DNA from: Thermoplasmata archaeon
Lineage (GTDB): Archaea; Thermoplasmatota; E2; DHVEG-1
Length of the DNA stretch: 19,226 nt
NCBI GenBank assembly: GCA_003649845.1
Contig: QMTB01000007.1
Location: forward strand, 1-19,226
Direction of reading: 5' to 3'
The stretch's first letter is position 1. Each line of letters starts with the position of its first letter. The position numbers and the translations under genes were made by a program. The notes below the pieces were generated by a model. It was not told where the DNA came from. It saw nothing but the letters and a program-made list of their open reading frames with translations, and did not search any database. Below, piece after piece: positions 1 to 6,833 of the stretch.

Positions 1-82
1 TCTCTTCATTCTCTCTTGTTCATCACTTTGGAAACTAGTATAGACAGAATTTTTTTCAATAGTTTTTCCTCCTCAAGCGGAT

Positions 83-105
83 TTAGAAAAAATTAGAAAA
101 ACCTG
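83..105 (-). terminator. T-rich terminator after the stress operon
   Basis: On the minus strand, just after the stop codon of the winged-helix gene, two T tracts (five and six T, separated by CTAA) occur with no strong hairpin. Oligo-T tracts are the usual intrinsic termination signal in euryarchaea. The remaining bases to position 1 contain only a GAGGAGG motif followed by a 17-codon TTG-started frame that I do not consider a gene. Confidence 0.4.
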
Positions 106-115
106 GAGAAACTTT

Positions 116-292
116 TTATTTAGGAGAATAGAAACATCTCTTTGGAGAATATACCTTACCGTCTTCCTTAAGTTTTTTGATAGCTTTAGATACTTCTTTA
201 CTTTCAACACCGAGTGTTTTAGCTATATCCCCTGGTCTAACTGGTTTACCAGCTTTTTTCATGACTTCTAAAACCTCTTCTTCTAAAGTCAC
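116..292 (-). CDS. Small winged-helix DNA-binding protein
   Basis: This 58-residue protein looks like a single winged helix-turn-helix. A helix (EEEVLEVMKKAGKP) is followed by the HTH segment RPGDIAKTLGVESKEVSKAIKK and a short wing (KEDGKVYSP). It is the last gene of the stress operon, starting 17 bp after the rubrerythrin stop. I chose GTG at 292 because AGGTGA lies 5-6 nt upstream. An in-frame GTG at 301 sits inside that ribosome binding site and would add three residues. It is probably a transcription factor, possibly linked to redox genes. No metal or redox ligand set is evident; there is only one Cys, near the C-terminus. Its target is unknown. Confidence 0.8.
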   Translation of the reverse strand: MTLEEEVLEVMKKAGKPVRPGDIAKTLGVESKEVSKAIKKLKEDGKVYSPKRCFYSPK

Positions 293-309
293 TCTAATCA
301 CCTTTTTAA

Positions 310-813
310 TTAAAATTTCTTGAATTTATCTTTTGGAGCACTACATACTGGGCATCTATCTGATGGAGTACCAACATGTGTATATCCACAGATTGGACAG
401 ATATATATATCCCCTATATCGATATCTTTTCCGCCTTCAGCAGCTTGTTTTGCTTCTTGATATAAACCAGAGTGGATCTTCTCTGCTTCCAGAGCATAGT
501 GTATAGATGTTTCAGCGTTTTTCTCATTCTGCAGTTTAGCTATAGCATCATATGCTGGATACATCTCTTCAACTTCAAAGGTTTCTCCATCTATACCTGC
601 TTGAAGGTTATCTTTTGTCTCTTTGATGAAACCAAGGTTTCTTGCATGATTAGTTGCATGCACCTGCTCTGCATATGCTATAGCTTTAAACAATCTTGAT
701 ATATTCTTATAACCCTCTTTCTCGGCAACCTCGCTAAATATAAGATATTTCATATGTGCCATACTTTCGCCTGCAAAAGTTTCATTTAAAGATTTCTCAG
801 TCATCTTCCTCAT
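310..813 (-). CDS. rbr: Rubrerythrin
   Basis: A 167-residue two-domain rubrerythrin, a cytoplasmic peroxidase that reduces H2O2 with electrons from rubredoxin or NADH systems. Residues 1-130 form the four-helix ferritin-like di-iron domain, with carboxylate/His ligands around E16, E49/H52 and the ALEAEKIH segment (E110, H114). Residues 135-167 form a rubredoxin-like FeS4 domain with CPICGY (C139, C142) and CPVCSAP (C154, C157). Start 813 is supported by GGAGGT 9 nt upstream and by an ATGA overlap with the reading frame that continues from the Bcp gene. An internal ATG at 804 is less likely. The length is slightly short compared with the usual 170-195 residues. It is the second-to-last gene of the operon. 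Confidence 0.97.
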   Translation of the reverse strand: MRKMTEKSLNETFAGESMAHMKYLIFSEVAEKEGYKNISRLFKAIAYAEQVHATNHARNLGFIKETKDNLQAGIDGETFEVEEMYPAYDAIAKLQNEKNAETSIHYALEAEKIHSGLYQEAKQAAEGGKDIDIGDIYICPICGYTHVGTPSDRCPVCSAPKDKFKKF

Positions 814-1281
814 TTTTTCTCTACCTCCTCTTTTAGTTTATTTAAAACCTCTTCAACATGTCCATTTACTTTAAACCTTCCGCCATTCATATACTATTTC
901 GCCTGCTGGATTTATAAGGAATGTACTTCTAACTACACCATAGTATTCTCTACCATACATCTTTTTAAGTTGCCATACACCATATCTTTTAAGCACTTCA
1001 TGTTTTCCATCGCTTAGCAGCTTAACCTTTAGATTATGTTTCTCAATGAATCTTCTATGACTCTCAACCGAGTCAGGACTCACTCCTATTACAACAGCGT
1101 TTAGTTTATCAAATTCCTCTATATTGTTACTGAAGTCAATAGCTTCTCTAGTACAACCTGAAGTGTTATCTTTAGGGTAAAAGTATAGTGCAACCCATTT
1201 ACCTCTAAAGTTATCTAAACAGGTTTCAACATTGTTTTCATCGGGTAAACAGAAATCCGTAGAGGTTTTATTGTCTTTCAT
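810..1281 (-). CDS. bcp: Peroxiredoxin Q/Bcp, reading frame broken near 3' end
   Basis: A thiol peroxidase of the Bcp/PrxQ class that reduces H2O2 and organic peroxides. The open frame from 1281 runs 136 residues. It has the thioredoxin fold, the catalytic motif around C43 (NTSGCTREA), and the typical end STFLINPAGEIVYEWRKV, then a TAA at 873-871. The usual resolving Cys five residues after C43 is Ile, so a 1-Cys or other mechanism is likely. If one T in 875-873 is skipped, the frame continues as KVNGHVEEVLNKLKEEVEKK. This is the normal Bcp tail, giving 156 residues, close to the usual length, and it ends in TGA at 812-810 overlapping the rubrerythrin ATG. The break may be a sequence error, a recent mutation, or a +1 frameshift at GTT TAA A. 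AAGGAG precedes the ATG. Confidence 0.88.
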
Positions 1282-1289
1282 TATTTTTT

Positions 1290-1673
1290 TTACTCCTTTT
1301 TACTCCAAAGTCCATGTACGTTGCAATATTCCCTAGCCATGGTAATATCAGTAACATCAAAAACTGCTTCTGGTTCGTCGCCAGGTTTAAGATACTTTCT
1401 AAGTATCCTGTCGTCCTTAGTAATAACTTCGATTAATTCTATATAATGTTTCTCCTCCATAGGATGTTTAGCATTTTCACCGATTCTAACTTTAATTTTA
1501 TCTCCTTCTTTCTCTACAAATGGTACATGTTTTTCTGTAGATGTATCTGCTGTCTGCTCCTCCATAAGCTTCATTGGCTGTCCGCAGCATACAAGTTCTC
1601 CTACTCCAGCATGTAATATTTCAACGATATTCCCACATATCTCACATTTATATACTTCATATCTTTCTGTCAT
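1290..1673 (-). CDS. dfx: Desulfoferrodoxin (two-iron superoxide reductase)
   Basis: A 127-residue class I superoxide reductase that reduces superoxide to H2O2 without making O2. The N-terminal desulforedoxin-like FeS4 site is formed by C10, C13 and the CC pair C29-C30 (ELVCCGQPM). The C-terminal SOR domain carries the Fe(His4Cys) site: H49 in EKHVPF, H70 in KHPM, H76 in KHYIEL, then C117 and H120 in CNVHGLW. The conserved E47-K48 next to the active iron is present. All ligands are intact and length matches the family. The gene starts 5 bp after the ferritin-like gene and ends 8 bp before the Bcp gene. The peroxide it makes could be removed by the neighbouring rubrerythrin and peroxiredoxins. 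Confidence 0.97.
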   Translation of the reverse strand: MTERYEVYKCEICGNIVEILHAGVGELVCCGQPMKLMEEQTADTSTEKHVPFVEKEGDKIKVRIGENAKHPMEEKHYIELIEVITKDDRILRKYLKPGDEPEAVFDVTDITMAREYCNVHGLWSKKE

Positions 1674-1678
1674 ATTTT

Positions 1679-1966
1679 CTATTCATCTCTCAATATTTCT
1701 TCAACTTCTTTTTTTCCTTCTTCTAATTCTTTGACTTGTTCTTCATCCATATTTAGAAGCATAGTTTGGAATTCACCAACATGGGTTTTCTCCTCTCTAG
1801 CTATATCTAGCAAAACAGCTTTTATATTAGAATTAGATGTAAGAGACGCCATTTGTTCATAGAGGTTGATAGCGTCAAGTTCAGCTATAACTGCTAATCT
1901 CAGTATTTCTCTATCTAGATCCTCTTTTTTTATCTTAGTTAAATCAATTGGTGTTTTAGACAACAT
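1679..1966 (-). CDS. Stand-alone ferritin-like protein, encapsulin-cargo type
   Basis: A 95-residue protein with two long helices typical of the half-ferritin (encapsulated ferritin / Flp) family. Likely iron ligands are E29 in LAVIAELDAINLYEQMA, and E58/E59 and H62 in DIAREEKTHVGEF. From memory, this segment closely matches the N-terminal domain fused to the encapsulin shell protein of Pyrococcus furiosus (RLAIIAELDAINLYEQMA). Here it is not fused, and no shell gene lies in the window. Two-helix members assemble as dimers or decamers with ferroxidase activity. ATG at 1966 is chosen because GAGGGAG precedes it and the ferritin stop lies just upstream. An in-frame upstream codon at 2023 would run through the ferritin gene. 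The C-terminus (LRDE) shows no obvious targeting peptide. Confidence 0.85.
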   Translation of the reverse strand: MLSKTPIDLTKIKKEDLDREILRLAVIAELDAINLYEQMASLTSNSNIKAVLLDIAREEKTHVGEFQTMLLNMDEEQVKELEEGKKEVEEILRDE

Positions 1967-1967
1967 T

Positions 1968-2483
1968 TTATGCTCCCTCTTCTGCTGGTGGAATATAAAC
2001 TCGAGTTGCAAGTTCTTTATCAATCATGAATAAGCCATTGCCTCTATCACCAGCGAGTTTAAGTTTTGCAATAATCTCATTGTCGTTACCTTCTTCTTCT
2101 ATTTGCTCAGTGACAAACCATTGTAGGAATATCTGAGTTGCATGGTCTTTTTCTTCAATTGCAAGTTCCATTAGATCATGTATAGATTTTGTGATAAACT
2201 GTTCATGTTTCAGTGTTTTCTGAAACATATCCATTGCATCTTTGAATTCAGATGGTGGTTCTTCAATAACTTTAAGTTTTACTTTGCCACCCTGTTCATT
2301 TATATAGTTGTAGATGCGCATTGCATGATCCATTTCTTCTTTATATTGCACCATAAACCAGTTTGCAAACCCTGGTAGACCAATGTTCGTACTGTGTGCT
2401 GACATAGAGAGGTAAAGATAAGCAGAGTATAACTCCTTGTTTAGTTGTTCATTCAGTGCTTCTTCCATTTTTTTACTTAGCAT
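1968..2483 (-). CDS. ftn: Ferritin, non-haem
   Basis: A 171-residue bacterial/archaeal-type ferritin forming a 24-mer iron store. Ferroxidase ligands are visible: E17 (NKELYSAYLYL), E50 and H53 (KEEMDHAM), E94 (KHEQFIT), and the EQIEEE segment near 127-131. The C-terminal fifth helix and length are normal. GGAAGTGAG precedes the ATG at 2483. It lies 16 bp after the peroxiredoxin gene, and its stop touches the start of the next ferritin-like gene. It would take up iron released by damaged iron-sulfur proteins and consume O2 or peroxide as oxidant. No haem-binding Met of the bacterioferritin type is evident. Confidence 0.97.
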   Translation of the reverse strand: MLSKKMEEALNEQLNKELYSAYLYLSMSAHSTNIGLPGFANWFMVQYKEEMDHAMRIYNYINEQGGKVKLKVIEEPPSEFKDAMDMFQKTLKHEQFITKSIHDLMELAIEEKDHATQIFLQWFVTEQIEEEGNDNEIIAKLKLAGDRGNGLFMIDKELATRVYIPPAEEGA

Positions 2484-2499
2484 ATCTTCTCACTTCCTT

Positions 2500-3141
2500 T
2501 CACAATTTTTTATGGCATAGCCACCAGTCAAAACATTCTATCTCCCCTTTCTTCTTAGCCTTCTCTCTCTTCTCTATCTCTTCTGTTGTTGCAGCTGGTG
2601 GTACTATAACTCTATCTTTTATAAGTTCATTATCCGGCCATTTATGAGGCAGCGCTACACCATGTTTATCACTTATCTGCAGGGCTTTTAAAGCACGGAG
2701 TATCTCATCCCAGTCTCTACCAACCTCTGCAGGGTAATAAACTATAGCCCTAATCACTCCTTTAGGATCAACTATGAAAACTGCTCTAGCTGTTATCGTA
2801 GAGCCTTGTGGTATCATACCAAGCATCTCAGCTACCGTGCCTCTATCATCTGCTATAATTGGAAACTCTATCTCCTCATTCAAATTCTCTTTTATCCATT
2901 CCATCCATTTCAGATGACTGAACACCTGATCTACGCTTAACCCAATAACCTCTGCACCTAGTTTCTTGAATTCTTGCAGCCTCTTCTGCATTCCATAGAA
3001 CTCTGTGGTACAAACTGGTGTAAAATCTGCTGGATGCGAAAACAATACAAACCACTTGCCTTTAAACGCTTCAGGAAGTTTCATCATCCCGTGTGTTGTT
3101 TTTACTTCTATTTCAGGGAATTTTTCTCCTATTACTATCAT
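2500..3141 (-). CDS. Archaeal Prx6-type peroxiredoxin
   Basis: A 213-residue alkyl hydroperoxide reductase/peroxiredoxin reducing H2O2 and organic peroxides. The peroxidatic Cys is C44 in ADFTPVCTTEF. The conserved Arg region and archaeal C-terminal arm are present, ending in IECFDWWLCHKKL, where C203 and C209 are six residues apart. This spacing is the same as in the well-studied Aeropyrum pernix enzyme, so resolving chemistry through the C-terminal arm is likely. I chose ATG at 3141 because GGTGA lies 6 nt upstream. GTG at 3150 overlaps that ribosome binding site and would add three residues. The gene begins 21 bp after fprA. Confidence 0.96.
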   Translation of the reverse strand: MIVIGEKFPEIEVKTTHGMMKLPEAFKGKWFVLFSHPADFTPVCTTEFYGMQKRLQEFKKLGAEVIGLSVDQVFSHLKWMEWIKENLNEEIEFPIIADDRGTVAEMLGMIPQGSTITARAVFIVDPKGVIRAIVYYPAEVGRDWDEILRALKALQISDKHGVALPHKWPDNELIKDRVIVPPAATTEEIEKREKAKKKGEIECFDWWLCHKKL

Positions 3142-3162
3142 CTTTTTCACCTTCTTTTTTCA

Positions 3163-4338
3163 TTATTTTATAATTTTACTGTGTTCACTCTTAATATTAT
3201 CAGCTAGTTTATCGAGAAGTTTAAAATCATCCTCCCTAGGATAACCTTTAACAAGTACAGGTTCGAGTAATTCTACCTTTAAATTCTTTATTGTATTTTT
3301 AATCTGTTCAATTGTTCTTCCACTCCAACCATATGATCCTATTATAGATGCATATCTAGTTTTTGGCCTAAGGGCATTAGCGAGATATGCTGCATATACA
3401 GCTAGAGGATGTGCATTGCCTAATACTGTTGGAGTTGCTATTATTATAGTTGCAGCATCTACAAGAGATATTGCAAGTTCACCGATATCTGCTACTGAGA
3501 GGTTAAATGGTTTAACCTCTATATCTCTTTGTGTCAATGCATCAATTAGATATTCTACCATTGCTTTTGTACTGCCATGCATTGAAATATATGCTAAAAC
3601 AACCTCGTTTTTAACTTCGTCAGATATCCATTCTTTATATGCATCTAATATAAACTTGGGGTTATCATAGAGTGGTCCATGGCTTGGGGCGATAATAGAG
3701 ATATCTAAATCCTTTATCTTATCTATATTCTTCTTTATAGGTGTTCTAAAAGGCATCATGATTTCAGCATAATACCTTTTAGCGGATTCATATACTCTAT
3801 CTTCATCTTTGGCAAATAGATTGCTGGTAGCTAGATGAGATCCGAAGAAATCACAGGTGAAGAGGATTTTATCTTCCCTTAGATAGGTAAGCATGGTTTC
3901 AGGCCAGTGTACCCATGGAGCATATATGAATTCAAGGGTTTTATCTCCTAGAGATAAGGTTTCTCCATCCTCTATTTCTATAAATCTATCCTCCGGTACA
4001 TCAAGTAGATCGATTAGCATATTTTTACATTTAGGATTACATACAACCTTTGCCTTTGGGTATAGCTTTAGGATATCTGGTATTGAACCAGAATGGTCCT
4101 GTTCAGCATGATGTGCTATAATATAATCTATATTTTTGATATCTTTAAGTTTATCAACTAATTCATATGTTTTACTTGGATCGACTGTGTCGATAAGAGC
4201 TGTTTTCTTACTGCCTTTTATAAGATATGCATTGTAGCTGGTTCCATCAGGTAGAGGAATTAGTTCATCGAATAATCTTCTATCCCAATCTATAGATCCT
4301 ACATAGTAGATATTGTCTTTTATTTCCCTATACAACAT
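3163..4338 (-). CDS. fprA: FprA-type flavodiiron protein (O2/NO reductase)
   Basis: A 391-residue type A flavodiiron protein that reduces O2 to water and/or NO to N2O. Residues 1-240 are a metallo-beta-lactamase-like domain with a complete di-iron set: H77, E79, D81, H82 (HAEQDHSG), H144 (WVHWPE), D163 (TCDFFGSH) and H220 (APSHGP). Residues 246-387 are a flavodoxin domain with the FMN phosphate loop SMHGSTKAM. The start overlaps the end of hcp. ATG at 4338 has GAGAG at a sensible distance, while GTG at 4347 would place that motif directly against the start. No fused rubredoxin is present, so electrons likely come from the rubredoxin and flavin reductase encoded upstream. Confidence 0.97.
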   Translation of the reverse strand: MLYREIKDNIYYVGSIDWDRRLFDELIPLPDGTSYNAYLIKGSKKTALIDTVDPSKTYELVDKLKDIKNIDYIIAHHAEQDHSGSIPDILKLYPKAKVVCNPKCKNMLIDLLDVPEDRFIEIEDGETLSLGDKTLEFIYAPWVHWPETMLTYLREDKILFTCDFFGSHLATSNLFAKDEDRVYESAKRYYAEIMMPFRTPIKKNIDKIKDLDISIIAPSHGPLYDNPKFILDAYKEWISDEVKNEVVLAYISMHGSTKAMVEYLIDALTQRDIEVKPFNLSVADIGELAISLVDAATIIIATPTVLGNAHPLAVYAAYLANALRPKTRYASIIGSYGWSGRTIEQIKNTIKNLKVELLEPVLVKGYPREDDFKLLDKLADNIKSEHSKIIK

Positions 4339-5653
4339 ATTGTTCACTCTCTTTAAGTATATTTTTTATATCCTCCTCTGGTTCACCAATTAGTTTCAGA
4401 TCCCATCTATCAACGAGTACTTTAAGTATATCATTGTTGGCCCATGCTGGTAGATTAGGCCCTATATATATTCCTTTTATATTTAGTGAGAGCAGGCTCC
4501 ATAATATAGATACTGCCTTCTGCTCCATCCAGCTTAAAACAAAGGTTAAAGGTAGTTCGTTTATAGTAGCGTTAAATAATTCTGCAAGCGCTTCAACAAT
4601 TTCTATACCAACTATTGTATCATTACATTGTCCTATATCAATTAGCCTTGGTACACCTTCTATATCTCCTAGATCTAAATCGTTTATTCTAAATTTACCG
4701 CAGGCAAGTGTTATTATAATTGTGTCTCTAGGTAGCATCTCTACAAATTTTCTATAATACTCATTCCTCTTCATAGGTGCATCGCAGCCACCTACCACAA
4801 AGAAATGTTTTATCTCACCTGATTCAACTAATTCCTTTATTTTATCAGCTAAGGAGAGTATCACAGATTTTGAATAACCTGTTTTCAGTATAGTGTTGCT
4901 AGGTTCTTCTTCAAGTTCAGGTAATGTTTTTGCTTTTTCTATAACCTCTGTGAAATCATAACCCTCGATGTGTTTCACTCCAGGTAGTCTTGCAGGTCCA
5001 GTAGTGAACAATCTATCTCTATACTCCTCCCTTGGAATTAAAACACAGTTTGAAGTACCTAATATTGCAACAGGGTATTTAGAAAATAAACTTTTCTGAT
5101 CAAACCAAGCTTTTCCAAGGTTACCAACTAGGTGCTTATATTTTTTCAACCCAGGATATCCATGTGCAGGTAGTAACTCAGAATGGGTATAGACATTTAT
5201 TCCAGTACCCTCAGTTTGTTTTAATAACTCTCCAAGTGCTTTTAAACCATGACCAGTAACTATTATACCTCTCCCTTTAACTGTTCCTGTTTGAACTTCT
5301 GTTGGCTCTGGTTCACCATATGTTTCAATAAGTGCTTTTTTAAGGAGCTTCATGGTTTTAATATTCATTCTACCTGCTTCAACAGCTAATTCAACAAAGT
5401 CTTCCGCATCAAAATTAACGTTTGTAAAAGTTGAATAGAAAGCTCTCTCTAGAAAAGCATCTACTTCTGAGTCTGTATAGCCAAGCTCTCTAGCATGATA
5501 TAGATAAGCTGCCATTCCTTTTGCAGCAAATATTAGATTATCCTGTAAACGCGCAACAGTTGCTTCCTTTCCGCATACTCCTTTTACCATGCAGCCTTTA
5601 CCACCAACGGCTTGTGAACATTGATAGCAAAACATGTCCAAATCTTTATTCAT
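4328..5653 (-). CDS. hcp: Hybrid cluster protein, short form
   Basis: A 441-residue hybrid cluster (prismane) protein, described as a hydroxylamine reductase and, in bacteria, a high-affinity NO reductase. The N-terminal [4Fe-4S] motif is C9-x2-C12-x8-C21-x5-C27. Hybrid-cluster ligand regions are visible: GHGLKALGEL, GTSNCVLIP, GGCDAP, ACGKFRIND and GQCNDT. Typical Hcp is about 540-550 residues. The shortfall lies between the N-terminal motif and the GHGLKAL region, fitting the shortened archaeal/thermophile class that lacks one helical bundle. Its 3' end overlaps fprA and it starts 5 bp after rubredoxin. Placement between rubredoxin and FprA suggests shared electron supply and nitrosative-stress work. 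Confidence 0.96.
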   Translation of the reverse strand: MNKDLDMFCYQCSQAVGGKGCMVKGVCGKEATVARLQDNLIFAAKGMAAYLYHARELGYTDSEVDAFLERAFYSTFTNVNFDAEDFVELAVEAGRMNIKTMKLLKKALIETYGEPEPTEVQTGTVKGRGIIVTGHGLKALGELLKQTEGTGINVYTHSELLPAHGYPGLKKYKHLVGNLGKAWFDQKSLFSKYPVAILGTSNCVLIPREEYRDRLFTTGPARLPGVKHIEGYDFTEVIEKAKTLPELEEEPSNTILKTGYSKSVILSLADKIKELVESGEIKHFFVVGGCDAPMKRNEYYRKFVEMLPRDTIIITLACGKFRINDLDLGDIEGVPRLIDIGQCNDTIVGIEIVEALAELFNATINELPLTFVLSWMEQKAVSILWSLLSLNIKGIYIGPNLPAWANNDILKVLVDRWDLKLIGEPEEDIKNILKESEQYVV

Positions 5654-5658
5654 TTTTA

Positions 5659-5820
5659 TTATGCCTCCTTTTCAAATTCTTCTTTACCTGCTCCGCATAC
5701 TGGACAGACCCACTCGTCTGGTAGAGCATCAAAACTTGTACCAGGCTCTATTCCATTATCTGGATCTCCTTTCTCTGGATCATAAACATATCCACATACC
5801 TTACAAACATATCTATCCAT
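5659..5820 (-). CDS. rub: Rubredoxin
   Basis: A 53-residue rubredoxin with one FeS4 centre: C6 and C9 (YVCKVCGYVYDP), C39 and C42 (WVCPVCGAGK). Conserved Tyr, Pro-Gly (EPGTSF) and DALPDEW segments are present. It is a one-electron carrier. Likely partners here are FprA, rubrerythrin and superoxide reductase. ATG at 5820 is used because GGTG lies upstream and the mature fold starts right away. A longer in-frame start at 5850 adds ten charged residues inside the flavin reductase gene. The start overlaps the flavin reductase stop by 8 bp, so translation is probably coupled. Confidence 0.96.
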   Translation of the reverse strand: MDRYVCKVCGYVYDPEKGDPDNGIEPGTSFDALPDEWVCPVCGAGKEEFEKEA

Positions 5821-6358
5821 TTCCTTTTTCACCTCTTTTCTTCTTATCAACTACTTTGCTATATGTTGGAGCCGTTTTTGGAGAATACCCTCCTTTAATC
5901 TTATGATAATATTCATAAGTCAAAGGTTCTCTATTTTCATTTAGAATCTTTCCATCTACAACTTCTCCTATAAACAGTGTATGTGTACCAACATCTATCT
6001 TATCTACAACTTTTGCCTCTACATATGCTAATGCATAATCTATAACTATAGGTAGACCTAGTCTTCCTATCTTAAAATTAATGTTAGAGGATTTATCTAT
6101 ATCTCTACCTGATTTAAAACCAAATAAACCTATAAATTTCATTGGTGTTTCCTGTGACAGTATTGATGCAGTGAAAAGTTTACTTTCCTCTATATATTGA
6201 TGTGTCAGATTTTTTTTATTTATACTGATTGCTATCTGAGGTGGTTCTGCTGTAACTTGGAAGAGGGTATTAGCTATCTGTCCATTAATCTTATCCTCTT
6301 TTTTTGAACATATAACGTATAATCCATATGATACTTTATGAAGTACCTTTGGGTCCAT
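5813..6358 (-). CDS. Flavin reductase / flavoredoxin (FMN split barrel)
   Basis: A 181-residue protein of the flavin-reductase-like FMN-binding split-barrel family. The N-terminus (DPKVLHKVSYGLYVICS), NGQIANTLFQVTAEPPQIAISI and SILSQETP segments are typical of flavoredoxin and of the flavin reductase half of high-molecular-weight rubredoxin (Hrb). It likely passes electrons from NAD(P)H, or from a ferredoxin-like donor, through FMN to rubredoxin. It overlaps the regulator gene by 23 bp and rubredoxin by 8 bp. In Moorella, the same two activities are fused in one Hrb chain that feeds FprA. Electron donor and exact substrate cannot be read from sequence. Confidence 0.9.
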   Translation of the reverse strand: MDPKVLHKVSYGLYVICSKKEDKINGQIANTLFQVTAEPPQIAISINKKNLTHQYIEESKLFTASILSQETPMKFIGLFGFKSGRDIDKSSNINFKIGRLGLPIVIDYALAYVEAKVVDKIDVGTHTLFIGEVVDGKILNENREPLTYEYYHKIKGGYSPKTAPTYSKVVDKKKRGEKGNG

Positions 6359-6776
6359 TTTCTTCTATCTCCTTCTCCAAACAATCTTTACATATTCCCT
6401 TAAAATATCCATGAATCTCCTCTACTTTAAAGCCGTTTTTTTCGACTCTATCAATAACCGGACAGGTAAGATCTATATCAAATATTCTACCGCATTTTTT
6501 GCATATAAAGTGGTGATGTAAATCACTCCTATAATCATATCTAGTTTCGTTACCTATTATTCTTAGAGATTGTATTATACCGTGTTTCTCTAGTATCTCT
6601 ACGGAGTTATAGATCGTCGTTTTAGAGAGCGAGGGGCTTCTCTTCTTCAATTCTAGATATATCATTTCTACAGTTGGATGATTTCTATGTTCATCTAGAT
6701 ATCTTAATATCTCTAATCTTTGAGGAGTTACTTTCATTGAATGCTCCTTCAATATCCTAACATATTTTTCAAACAT
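6336..6776 (-). CDS. Fur-family regulator, PerR-like
   Basis: A 146-residue Fur-family repressor. Residues 1-80 form the winged-helix domain (VTPQRLEILRYLDEH; recognition helix around SLSKTTIYNSVEIL). The dimerisation domain has two structural zinc CxxC pairs, C92/C95 and C129/C132. All five residues of the Bacillus PerR sensing site have counterparts: H33 (NHPTVEMIY), D81 (RYDYRSD), H87, H89 and D100 (IFDID). The Asp at 81, where Fur normally has Glu, favours peroxide sensing by metal-catalysed His oxidation over iron sensing. It heads the operon, so it probably represses itself and all downstream defence genes. AGGAT precedes the ATG at 6776. Confidence 0.93.
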   Translation of the reverse strand: MFEKYVRILKEHSMKVTPQRLEILRYLDEHRNHPTVEMIYLELKKRSPSLSKTTIYNSVEILEKHGIIQSLRIIGNETRYDYRSDLHHHFICKKCGRIFDIDLTCPVIDRVEKNGFKVEEIHGYFKGICKDCLEKEIEENGPKGTS

Positions 6777-6789
6777 CTTATCCTAGCCC

Positions 6790-6802
6790 TTATTTGAAAT
6801 AA
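6790..6802. promoter_or_regulatory. Candidate PerR/Fur operator, proximal
   Basis: A 13-bp palindrome, TTATTTGAAATAA (6-1-6), lies 13 bp before the regulator start codon. This fits autoregulation. PerR boxes in bacteria are also AT-rich inverted repeats (TTATAATnATTATAA), and this differs at several positions. AT richness makes chance palindromes likely. Confidence 0.4.
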
Positions 6803-6807
6803 ATTTT

Positions 6808-6828
6808 AAATTGAAATTATTACAATTT
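6808..6828. promoter_or_regulatory. Candidate PerR/Fur operator, distal
   Basis: Inverted repeat AAATTG-N9-CAATTT, extending inward as an imperfect 17-bp dyad. It lies between and partly over the predicted TATA box and transcription start of the stress operon, where an archaeal repressor would block TBP/TFB or polymerase. Confidence 0.4.
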
Positions 6829-6833
6829 TATAT
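6826..6833 (-). promoter_or_regulatory. TATA box of the stress-defence operon
   Basis: ATATAAAA on the minus strand, about 50 bp before the regulator ATG, predicts transcription starting near 6804. A second AT-rich box (AAATTTAAATA, 6848-6858) lies further upstream and could serve instead. Confidence 0.45.

Noticed and set aside
6..59. 17-codon TTG frame on the minus strand after GAGGAGG
   Set aside because: Too short and of no recognisable family; the ribosome binding site may be chance in purine-rich DNA or belong to a gene outside the window.
1967..2023. N-terminal extension of the ferritin-like gene
   Set aside because: It lies inside the ferritin coding sequence, and the ATG at 1966 has a good ribosome binding site and matches the family start.
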